Assembly: GCA_905234245.1 (NCBI GenBank)
Contig: CAJOGN010000022.1
Location: 3,763-37,030, forward strand
Length of the DNA stretch: 33,268 nucleotides
Reading direction: 5' to 3'
DNA from: an uncultured Lachnospiraceae bacterium
GTDB taxonomy: Bacteria > Bacillota > Clostridia > Lachnospirales > Lachnospiraceae
Position numbers and translations under genes: made by a program. The notes under the pieces were generated by a model, which saw only the letters and a program-made list of their open reading frames with translations, did not search any database and was not told where the DNA came from. Shown here one piece after another: positions 1 through 6,931 of the stretch; position 1 is the first letter of the stretch, and the number at the start of each line of letters is the position of its first letter.

Positions 1-58
1 AACAATACACTCTTATCCATTTTTTGTCAATATATATGCAGTTTTTTTAGAAAAAATA

Positions 59-88
59 TTGCATAAACCTACTATTAACGCGTATAAT
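59..88 (+). promoter_or_regulatory. Predicted sigma-A promoter of the HD-GYP gene
   Basis: The -35 box TTGCAT (59-64) and -10 box TATAAT (83-88) are separated by 18 nt. The -10 is a perfect consensus. The predicted leader of about 70 nt contains an inverted repeat (ATATAGTT at 119-126, AACTATAT at 132-139) that could be an operator or a weak RNA hairpin. The assignment is from motif match alone. Confidence 0.55.
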
Positions 89-163
89 ACTACTAGATGT
101 TCACAAGAAGAACACAATATATAGTTTTCATAACTATATTAATTCAAATTTAGGAGTAAGAAA

Positions 164-1321
164 ATGCCAAAACTTGAAGTCAAAGAACTCAAACCCGGAA
201 TGGTTGTGGAGAAGCCCATAATCACCAAAAGAGGTCAGACAATATCTAAGAAGGGAACAGTATTAGATTCTAAGCTTATTGCAAGACTTTCCTTCTACAA
301 GATTGAAAGCGTTCATGTAGAAGATGGATTCGGTGAAGAGCCTCCTGTTGCTGAGGCAACGACTCCAGCAGAAGAACCAAAGCCAGAGCCAAAACCAGAA
401 CCAAAGCCGGCACCTAAGAAGGAAGAGCCTACAATTGTAGAGTCTATGTCATATACCAGTAGACTTCAGGCTGACAAAGAATTCCAGGATTTCCAATTAA
501 GCTATTCAGAGAATATGGCTTCACTTGAAGAAGCTTTCGATACCATTATATTTGGCGATGGTAACATATCAGAAGAAAGCATTATCAAGAAAGCAGAATC
601 ACTATTCGCATCTAAGACCAGCATTCAATTATTTGACTTACTCCACTGCATGAAATCAATTGACGATAGCGTATATGCTCACTCAATTAATGTGGCACTT
701 ATATCAAGAGCAATTGGTAAGTGGCTCAAGCTTCCTCAGTCTGAGTTAAATGAACTTACAATTGCAGGTATGCTTCACGATATAGGCAAAGCAGAGATTC
801 CCAGTGAGATTCTTAATAAGACAGGAAAGCTTACTGACGAGGAATTCGAGCTTATCAAATCACATGCCCTTAAGGGAAGCAAGCTTCTGAAGAAAGCAGG
901 CTTTAATAGCGATATACAATTCGCTGCATTGCAGCATCATGAGAGAAGTGATGGAAGTGGTTATCCTCGTGGACTTGAAGCAGACGAGATATCAGACTTT
1001 GCATCAATTATTGCAATCGCTGATGTATACGATGCCATGACATCTGCAAGAAGCTACAGAACTCCAAAATGTGCTTTCCAGGTTATAGCCGCATTTGAAG
1101 AGGATGGTCTTCAGAAATACAACACAAAATACATCTTAACATTTCTTGAGAGAATTGCTAACGCTTACCAGAACAGTAAGGTTATCTTATCAGATGGTAG
1201 AAGCGGCAAGATTGTGTACATTAACAAGTCTCGCCTATCCCGCCCTATCGTACAGGTGGACGGTGATGAGATGGTAGACCTAAGCAGGGAGACAGATATT
1301 ACTATCACTTCCATCTTATAG
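164..1321 (+). CDS. HD-GYP domain cyclic-di-GMP phosphodiesterase
   Basis: Predicted cytoplasmic phosphodiesterase that would hydrolyse cyclic-di-GMP. Residues 1-55 resemble the DUF3391-type N-terminal domain often found before HD-GYP domains. A proline/lysine/glutamate linker with KPEP repeats follows at about 67-88. The HD-GYP domain spans about 165-310: His173, the metal-binding HD pair (205-206, in LHDIGK), HHE at 258-260 and GYP at 266-268 (DGSGYP), so the catalytic set looks intact. A small beta-rich tail (about 338-385, with LSRPIV and DLS) is typical of clostridial members. No membrane segment is seen. AGGAG at 152-156 lies 7 nt before this ATG and fixes the start. The gene is monocistronic, ending at the shared hairpin with murA. 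The input signal is unknown. In a window that also has an MCP and a FliD-like gene, a role in the motile/sessile switch is plausible but inferred. Confidence 0.9.
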   Translation: MPKLEVKELKPGMVVEKPIITKRGQTISKKGTVLDSKLIARLSFYKIESVHVEDGFGEEPPVAEATTPAEEPKPEPKPEPKPAPKKEEPTIVESMSYTSRLQADKEFQDFQLSYSENMASLEEAFDTIIFGDGNISEESIIKKAESLFASKTSIQLFDLLHCMKSIDDSVYAHSINVALISRAIGKWLKLPQSELNELTIAGMLHDIGKAEIPSEILNKTGKLTDEEFELIKSHALKGSKLLKKAGFNSDIQFAALQHHERSDGSGYPRGLEADEISDFASIIAIADVYDAMTSARSYRTPKCAFQVIAAFEEDGLQKYNTKYILTFLERIANAYQNSKVILSDGRSGKIVYINKSRLSRPIVQVDGDEMVDLSRETDITITSIL

Positions 1322-1349
1322 TCTTAAAACTAAAGCATCAAACAAAACA

Positions 1350-1437
1350 GCCTTCGGAGCTTAACAAAAAATAATAACCAATACGGCGATTTTCTGTATG
1401 AGCCGTATGGTTATTATTTTTGTTATAGCCCGAAGGC
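1350..1437. terminator. Long bidirectional terminator hairpin between convergent HD-GYP and murA genes
   Basis: Two arms of about 37 nt (1350-1387 and 1402-1437) are nearly perfect inverted repeats around a 14-nt loop. The outer part is GCCTTCGG/CCGAAGGC and the inner part ends in ATACGGC/GCCGTAT. An A/T-rich middle supplies U-rich runs in both directions, so the element can end transcripts from both flanking genes. Confidence 0.8.
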
Positions 1438-1451
1438 GTTCGTTTTATTAT

Positions 1452-2744
1452 TTAAGAAACTTTAAGTATGAATTTTTCAATCTGATCTTCCGAGTCGGTC
1501 CTCTCTATCACAGCACCGAGCCCTCTTAACTTCTCATCGAAGTTCTCATACCCACGCTGAATATAATATATATCATCAACAATGGTAATTCCTTCAGCAC
1601 CAAGTCCAGCAATTACAAGTGCTGCACCAGCACGAAGATCTGGAGCACTTACTCTGGCTCCTGTATATTTCTCAACACCTCGTATAATAGCAATATTGCC
1701 TTCAACCTGAATGTTAGCTCCCATTCTGGCAAGCTCATCTACATACTTGAATCTATTCTCAAATATTGACTCATTAACAGTACTAACTCCATCAGCCAAT
1801 GCCAACACAACAGTCATCTGTGGCTGCATATCTGTTGGAAATCCAGGATATGGCAATGTAGTAACCTGTGTAGCCATAAGCTTATTTCTTCCAATTACAC
1901 GAACAGCGTCATCATATTCAACAACCTGACAGCCTGCATCTATAAGCTTAGCTGTTGTAGCCTCTAAATGCTTAGGAATTACATTTTTAACAAGAATGTC
2001 TCCCTTAGTTGTAGCTGCCGCAAACATAAATGTTCCAGCTTCAATCTGATCAGGAATTACAGAATACTCTGTTCCGTGGAGCTTGCTTACACCCTGAATT
2101 CTAATTACATCAGTACCAGCACCACGAATATTAGCTCCCATGCTATTAAGGAAGTTGGCTACATCAACCACGTGTGGCTCCTTAGCAGCATTTTCAATAA
2201 TAGTCTTGCCCTCAGCAAGAGTAGCTGCCATCATAATATTAATGGTAGCTCCAACTGAGACCTTATCCATATATATATGTTTTCCAATTAGTCTCTTAGC
2301 ATTAACAGAGATTAGACCATAGCTTAGATCCACTTCTGCCCCAAGACTCCTGAATCCCTTAACATGCAAATCAATAGGTCTGCTTCCTATATCGCATCCA
2401 CCAGGAAGTGCCACCTCAGCCTTCTTATACTTACCAAGAAGCGCACCTAAGAGATAATAAGATGCTCTTATCTTCTTAATGTATTCGTAATCAACACTAA
2501 GTCTTCCGATTGTAGTCGCATTGACCTTAACTCGATGCTCATTGATTCTCTCAATATGAACACCTATATCTTCCATTGCACCCAACATAACGTTGACATC
2601 ACGCACATTAGGAAGATTATCTATAATGACAGTCTCATCTGTCATAATGGCTGCAGCGATAATAGCAAGAGCTGCATTCTTAGCTCCACCTATCTCAACT
2701 TCACCACTCAGAGGCTTACCGCCCTTTATAACATACTGTTCCAT
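1452..2744 (-). CDS. murA: UDP-N-acetylglucosamine 1-carboxyvinyltransferase
   Basis: First committed cytoplasmic step of peptidoglycan synthesis: transfer of enolpyruvate from PEP to UDP-GlcNAc. The 430-residue length is normal for the family (about 420-435). Lys22 (GGAKNAAL) matches the conserved substrate-binding lysine. The catalytic loop PGGCDIGSRP carries Cys117, the equivalent of Cys115 of E. coli MurA and the residue attacked by fosfomycin; enzymes with Asp there are naturally resistant, and this one is not of that type. Conserved PTDMQP and DLRAGAALV segments are present. Firmicutes often carry two paralogues (murA1, murA2 or murZ) and I cannot tell which this is. It lies downstream of the ABC exporter genes on the same strand, but a separate promoter lies in the gap. 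Confidence 0.96.
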   Translation of the reverse strand: MEQYVIKGGKPLSGEVEIGGAKNAALAIIAAAIMTDETVIIDNLPNVRDVNVMLGAMEDIGVHIERINEHRVKVNATTIGRLSVDYEYIKKIRASYYLLGALLGKYKKAEVALPGGCDIGSRPIDLHVKGFRSLGAEVDLSYGLISVNAKRLIGKHIYMDKVSVGATINIMMAATLAEGKTIIENAAKEPHVVDVANFLNSMGANIRGAGTDVIRIQGVSKLHGTEYSVIPDQIEAGTFMFAAATTKGDILVKNVIPKHLEATTAKLIDAGCQVVEYDDAVRVIGRNKLMATQVTTLPYPGFPTDMQPQMTVVLALADGVSTVNESIFENRFKYVDELARMGANIQVEGNIAIIRGVEKYTGARVSAPDLRAGAALVIAGLGAEGITIVDDIYYIQRGYENFDEKLRGLGAVIERTDSEDQIEKFILKVS

Positions 2745-2792
2745 TTCACTCTACCTCTTCATACTCAATTGCATTTTTCCGCAATTACTAAA

Positions 2793-2820
2793 ATTATATC
2801 ACAAAATGTCAACTTGTAAA
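2793..2820 (-). promoter_or_regulatory. Predicted sigma-A promoter of murA
   Basis: Read on the minus strand: -35 TTTACA (2815-2820), 16-nt spacer, -10 TATAAT (2793-2798) preceded by an extended TG element. It sits about 50 nt before the murA ATG. A TTGACA inside the spacer is only 8 nt from the -10 and so is not a working -35 for it. Confidence 0.55.
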
Positions 2821-2876
2821 TATACATAAACTACTAAACACGTGTCCCTTTTCCTCTATTATTACTATAAAATGCA

Positions 2877-3635
2877 CTAGCCAAGCTGGCTCTCGTACAG
2901 TTGATGATAAAAGCCTCTTCCCTCTAACAGTTCTCTATGGGTGCCGCTTTCCACCACCCTGCCATCCTTAACCACCAGGATAATATCGGCGTCGATTATA
3001 GTAGACAATCTGTGGGCCACAACAACAGTTGTCCTTCCTTCCATTATCTTATCGAAGGCCTCCTTAATTAGCTGCTCACTTAGAATATCCAGCGACGACG
3101 TAGCCTCATCAAGAAGAATAATAGAGCTGTCCCCCAGCATCAGCCTTGCAATACATATTAGCTGCCTTTGTCCCTTAGACAGATTCTCTTCATTGACCAT
3201 TGTCTCATATCCCTCAGGCAGATTCATTATAAAGTCATGCGCGTTACATTCCTTCGCCGCCCTAATTACATCTTCGTCACTCGCATCATCATTTCCCATG
3301 CGAATGTTATCCATAACAGTTCCCGTAATAAGGAAGGTCTCCTGAAACATAATCCCCATCATTCCTCTAACCTTGTCGGGAGACATACCTCTAATATCCC
3401 TGCCTCCAACAGTGATTTCTCCCGTATCATAATTATAGTATTTTAGAAGAAGCTTCATAATTGTAGTCTTGCCACAGCCAGTAGGTCCCACTATTCCCAT
3501 TTTCTTATTCTTAGGTATGGTAAATGTTACATCACTAAGGACCTTCTTATCAGTATAGCCAAAGTCAACATGGTTAAATGCTATATCCCTCATCCATATC
3601 ACATTCTTCCATATAATTTTCCTGCTTAGCATCAA
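2877..3635 (-). CDS. ABC exporter ATP-binding domain (3' part of the frameshifted gene)
   Basis: This is a complete consensus ATPase domain: A-loop Tyr in VDFGY, Walker A GPTGCGKTT, Q-loop FQETFLITGTV, signature LSKGQ, Walker B ILLDEATSSLD with the catalytic Glu, and switch His in VVAHRLST. The frame opens at a TTG (3635) right after an in-frame stop and has no convincing ribosome site there. An internal ATG near 3593 has GGAAG about 12 nt upstream, so separate translation cannot be excluded. The last residues (YHQLYESQLG) are a normal exporter C terminus. No clear terminator is seen between its stop and murA. Confidence 0.8.
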   Translation of the reverse strand: MMLSRKIIWKNVIWMRDIAFNHVDFGYTDKKVLSDVTFTIPKNKKMGIVGPTGCGKTTIMKLLLKYYNYDTGEITVGGRDIRGMSPDKVRGMMGIMFQETFLITGTVMDNIRMGNDDASDEDVIRAAKECNAHDFIMNLPEGYETMVNEENLSKGQRQLICIARLMLGDSSIILLDEATSSLDILSEQLIKEAFDKIMEGRTTVVVAHRLSTIIDADIILVVKDGRVVESGTHRELLEGRGFYHQLYESQLG

Positions 3636-4572
3636 TCAATTCGTACATTCTCTTTAAGCACACAATTGAATTCTGAAGCTCTGTTACAACAGATGAAATG
3701 TCGTTAAATGGTTTAGCAAACTGTGATGCGTAAGCTAAGAAGCTTGTTAGTCCACCAATTGTAATGTCTCCTTTTATTGCAATTATGCCACCCCCAAAGG
3801 TCAGCAGGGCATAACATATAGCATTAACTAATCTTGTCATAGGATTAGTAAGAGAGGAGAAGAAGGTTGCCTTCCTTGAGACCTTCTCATTCTTAGTATT
3901 AATGTCTTCGAATTTCTCTACAAAATATTCCTCTGCAGCCTCATCATTAATTACCTTCTTCATAGTAATTATATCTGAGGATGTCTCTGTTATCTCTCCT
4001 CTGCTCTTAGCCTGCTGCTCAAAATATTTATTGCTATTCTTAATAATAAATCTTGCAACAAATAAGGACAGTGGCGTAAGGATAACAACCGCAAGGGCAA
4101 GATATACATTTATCCTAATCATGAATACAAGAGTTACAATAATTGTTACGACACCAATGAAGAATTGGTTGAAGCCAAGAAGCAGTCCATCGCTAATTGC
4201 ATCACAGTCAACTATGATTCTGCTTACAATATCTCCCTCACTATAGGTGTCCAAATAATCGTACCGCGCTCCCACAAAGCTTCTGAAGGCGCGACCTCTT
4301 AAGTTAGTTGATATTCCATAGACAATTCTGTTATTAATTCCATTCATTATCCATAAGCTAATTGCACTTATTAGTATTGCAAGAATCATCTTCCGGATTA
4401 TTACAAACAGGCTGTCAAAATCAACATCCCCCACTCCAATTATTGTATCCATTCCCTGTCCCATAAGAACAGGCACGAATAATGCTAGTCCAGTTGATAT
4501 TAGTGCTAGGACCATGGACGCTATGAATGGTAATATGTATCTCTTATAATCCCTAATTAATCTTCTACACAT
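3574..4572 (-). CDS. ABC exporter membrane domain (5' part of the frameshifted gene)
   Basis: A 332-residue type I ABC-exporter membrane domain with about six transmembrane helices. It contains the usual cytoplasmic coupling regions (for example YDYLDTYSEGDIVSRIIVD) and ends after the linker LKRMYELIDAKQE, where an ATPase domain normally begins. The start is set at 4572 because GGAGAGGAG lies 5 nt upstream of that ATG; it overlaps the end of the preceding exporter gene by 8 nt, which suggests translational coupling. A longer open frame from 4614 lacks such a site. The stop at 3574 is premature compared with the family. Confidence 0.8.
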   Translation of the reverse strand: MCRRLIRDYKRYILPFIASMVLALISTGLALFVPVLMGQGMDTIIGVGDVDFDSLFVIIRKMILAILISAISLWIMNGINNRIVYGISTNLRGRAFRSFVGARYDYLDTYSEGDIVSRIIVDCDAISDGLLLGFNQFFIGVVTIIVTLVFMIRINVYLALAVVILTPLSLFVARFIIKNSNKYFEQQAKSRGEITETSSDIITMKKVINDEAAEEYFVEKFEDINTKNEKVSRKATFFSSLTNPMTRLVNAICYALLTFGGGIIAIKGDITIGGLTSFLAYASQFAKPFNDISSVVTELQNSIVCLKRMYELIDAKQENYMEECDMDEGYSI

Positions 4573-6163
4573 AGGCTCTCCTCTCCGGGAACTGAGCGTA
4601 GAACATCTTCTCATATAATGAGCATTTTTCTAACAGCTCTTCATGACTTCCCTTGTCAAGGATTTTGCCGCCGTCAATAACAATAATTGTGTCTGCCCTC
4701 ATAACAGCGCTGGGTTTTTGTGACGCAATTACAACTGCCATATCTGAGTCAAGCACATTACTAATTACTTCTTTCTCTGTAATCATATCAAGTGGATTAG
4801 TAACATCATCCATTAATAGAACATCAGGCCTCTTATTAAGAGCTCTTGCAAGAGCCAGTCTCTTTCTCTGACCAGTAGAGAGATTGTCCGCATTTCTCTC
4901 AAGCAAAGTATTCTCTCCTCCCTTGACATCAACAACCTCCTGAAAGCAGCTCATCTTAAGAGCATAGCTTATATCTTCTCCGTCGAAGTCTTTAAGAAGA
5001 ATATTCTCTGCAATACTTCCTGTAAAGAATGTATCCTCCTGGGGAACATAGCCCACCTTGGACTTATCCCTTACCCCTTGCATGTACTCACTAAGTAGCA
5101 GACTTTTACCAGAACCGGTTGGTCCTATTATTCCAATCTTCTCTCCCTTACCTATGCCCTTCAACTCATTATCAACAATACTTCGAACTGATAATACTAT
5201 TGGAGCTTCAGTCTCAGCTTCGCTATCCCCTTCAATTATCTCTTCTATTCTGTTGGCACTTGGAATACCCTTCATTAGAATTACAATTAGGTTGGCTAAT
5301 TTCACAAGCTCAATTAGAATCTGTGACATGTAATTAAGAAGAGCCACTACTTCACCAGTTGTAAGCTCTCCTGTATACACATTTCCACCACCAAAATAAA
5401 GAACTAATACTATGCCAAGATTAACTAGCGCAAATGTTATTGGGTTAAGAATGTTAGACCTTCTTCCAACCTTAAGCTGACTGGTTCTAATATCTTCCAG
5501 TTCGCCATGGAACTTCTCTACTTCCTTATCCTGTATTAGAAATCCTCTTATTACCTTCGCCCCAAAATAATTGTTTCTAATGCTTACAATTAGTGAATCC
5601 AGCTTAGATTGAATACTACTTATTCGAGGAAGAGTTATCTTCATAACAACAGCAATAACTATGGCAAGAACTACAATTACTCCACCTATGATAAGAGACA
5701 TTCTAGGGCTAATTATGACAGACATTATGAATGCACCTGCAACAATAAATGGAGACCTTAAGAACAATCTCAGGAACATATTAACCGCATTTTGTACGGC
5801 ATTCACATCGCTTGTCATTCTCGTAATAAGAGTAGATACACCAAGGCTTCTATATCTTTTCTTATCCATGTTAATTACCTTATTGTTAAGGTCTTTTCTT
5901 ATATCAGCGGCCACCCCTGTTGCAGCGCTGGCTGCAAAATACTGGGCTGTCACAGCAGATATGGCACCTACCACAGCAAATGCTAACATAACGAGAATCA
6001 TCTTAACTATGTAGCCTTCATCCCGTGCATTAATTCCATTATCAATAACTTCAGCCACAACAAAAGGCACCAATAATTCAAAAGCTGCCTCTAGCATTTT
6101 GAATATAGGTGCCAATATACTTTGTTTTTTGTATAAAGCCATGTATCTTAATACAAATTTCAT
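4565..6163 (-). CDS. ABC exporter subunit with degenerate ATPase site
   Basis: A 532-residue type I half-exporter with six predicted helices in residues 1-300 and an ATPase domain at about 325-532. Walker A is intact (GPTGSGKS, about 347-354), the Q-loop is VPQED and the signature reads LSTGQ. However, the Walker B end is LLMDDVTNPLD (Asp where the catalytic Glu belongs) and the switch position reads IASQKPS (Gln for His). The first two ATPase strands and the A-loop are condensed, which makes the protein 40-60 residues shorter than usual. This pattern is that of the degenerate partner in heterodimeric exporters such as TM287/288, TmrAB or LmrCD. Its consensus partner is the next gene. It starts 6 nt after the lipoprotein gene and overlaps its partner. 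The substrate is unknown; drugs, lipids or peptides are all possible. Confidence 0.88.
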   Translation of the reverse strand: MKFVLRYMALYKKQSILAPIFKMLEAAFELLVPFVVAEVIDNGINARDEGYIVKMILVMLAFAVVGAISAVTAQYFAASAATGVAADIRKDLNNKVINMDKKRYRSLGVSTLITRMTSDVNAVQNAVNMFLRLFLRSPFIVAGAFIMSVIISPRMSLIIGGVIVVLAIVIAVVMKITLPRISSIQSKLDSLIVSIRNNYFGAKVIRGFLIQDKEVEKFHGELEDIRTSQLKVGRRSNILNPITFALVNLGIVLVLYFGGGNVYTGELTTGEVVALLNYMSQILIELVKLANLIVILMKGIPSANRIEEIIEGDSEAETEAPIVLSVRSIVDNELKGIGKGEKIGIIGPTGSGKSLLLSEYMQGVRDKSKVGYVPQEDTFFTGSIAENILLKDFDGEDISYALKMSCFQEVVDVKGGENTLLERNADNLSTGQRKRLALARALNKRPDVLLMDDVTNPLDMITEKEVISNVLDSDMAVVIASQKPSAVMRADTIIVIDGGKILDKGSHEELLEKCSLYEKMFYAQFPERRAYV

Positions 6164-6169
6164 ATATTA

Positions 6170-6865
6170 TTATTTCCCTTGAGTACTGTTAGTAGTTGTA
6201 GCTGCACTAGCTGCAGATGCTGATGCACTAGTTGCAAACATATCCTCAACAGTTATCTGTGCTAATAGCTTATCATCTACCTTAAAATCATATCCGTTCT
6301 CCCAGGTAGCAACAACATTGTTGATATAGGTATTAGCATTAGTAGTGTCATTAATAGCGCCTTCTGCTTTGCCGCGTGCTTCTAATGCCTTCTCAACCTT
6401 GGATACATAAGTCATATCAGTAAGCATCTGTCTAACAACATCTTCGTCTGCTCCCATTGCATTAAGAGTAGAAGATGTATTCTCACTTAGGAACTTCTTA
6501 GTTGCCTCGTCAATCTTAGTCTTATCATCCTCTGTTATCTTAACGCCTAATTCGTCTGCGTGCTTCTTGATGATATACTGCTTCTCTAAAGTCTCAACAA
6601 CATTGTTCTTAACTTCCTCTGAAAATGGCTGACCTGTACCTGTCATATCATCTGTCCATAGCTTAGTTCCATATGTAGAACCATAATTGATGTCATAGCC
6701 CGCCTGTGTATATTTGAATACAAAGTTGACATATCCAAGCTTAATGCCATCTTCGCCATTATTAATATCTACTACATTAGAGTCGTAATTCTTAATCTTA
6801 CATCCTGTTAGTGCAACCATTGCCATAACAAGAATTATTCCTACACATATTATTTTCTTCTTCAT
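6170..6865 (-). CDS. PrsA/SurA-like lipoprotein chaperone lacking a PPIase domain
   Basis: A 231-residue lipoprotein. A lysine-rich signal and hydrophobic stretch end in a lipobox, LTGC, with Cys22 as the lipidated residue, so it should sit on the outer face of the membrane. Residues about 84-165 form a helical, charged region resembling the SurA_N/PrsA chaperone domain. No parvulin-type PPIase domain is visible, and the protein is shorter than PrsA (about 290 or more residues). The tail is low-complexity Ser/Ala/Thr. It lies 66 nt after mfd, where many Clostridia carry a peptidyl-prolyl isomerase-like gene, and 6 nt before the exporter genes. AGGAG lies 7 nt upstream of the ATG. A holdase role for exported proteins is inferred. 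Confidence 0.7.
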   Translation of the reverse strand: MKKKIICVGIILVMAMVALTGCKIKNYDSNVVDINNGEDGIKLGYVNFVFKYTQAGYDINYGSTYGTKLWTDDMTGTGQPFSEEVKNNVVETLEKQYIIKKHADELGVKITEDDKTKIDEATKKFLSENTSSTLNAMGADEDVVRQMLTDMTYVSKVEKALEARGKAEGAINDTTNANTYINNVVATWENGYDFKVDDKLLAQITVEDMFATSASASAASAATTTNSTQGK

Positions 6866-6931
6866 TTGTTCACTCCTATAATGATGTTATCCCTAGAAAT
6901 TATACATTTATTATGAAATTAATTCAACCTA

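Larger units (their letters stand above)
2877..4572 (-). pseudogene. ABC exporter subunit with consensus ATPase, interrupted by a frameshift
   Basis: The two reading frames 3574-4572 (membrane domain) and 2877-3635 (ATPase domain) together form one typical half-transporter of about 570 residues. The break lies at about 3582-3589. On the coding strand the first frame reads DMDEGYSI then stops, whereas the adjacent frame continues DIAFNHVDFGY, the usual first strand and A-loop of such an ATPase. Adding back one GA dinucleotide (GGGAGATA instead of GGGATA) restores DMDEGDIAFNHVDFGY, so a 2-bp deletion is the simplest explanation. It may be a genuine mutation, an assembly error, or a case of two separately translated halves. 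The intact partner gene lies just upstream, so loss of this subunit should disable the exporter. Confidence 0.7.

Noticed and set aside
367-427. Repeat-derived insertion in the HD-GYP gene
   Set aside because: The KPEP codon repeats are in frame and form a normal proline-rich linker.
2799-2814. TTGACA as the -35 box of murA
   Set aside because: It is only 8 nt from the TATAAT; TTTACA with 16-nt spacing fits.
3574-3635. Programmed ribosomal frameshift joining the exporter halves
   Set aside because: No slippery heptamer, no stimulatory Shine-Dalgarno-like element at the right distance and no clear downstream structure. A two-base loss in GAGA explains the junction better.
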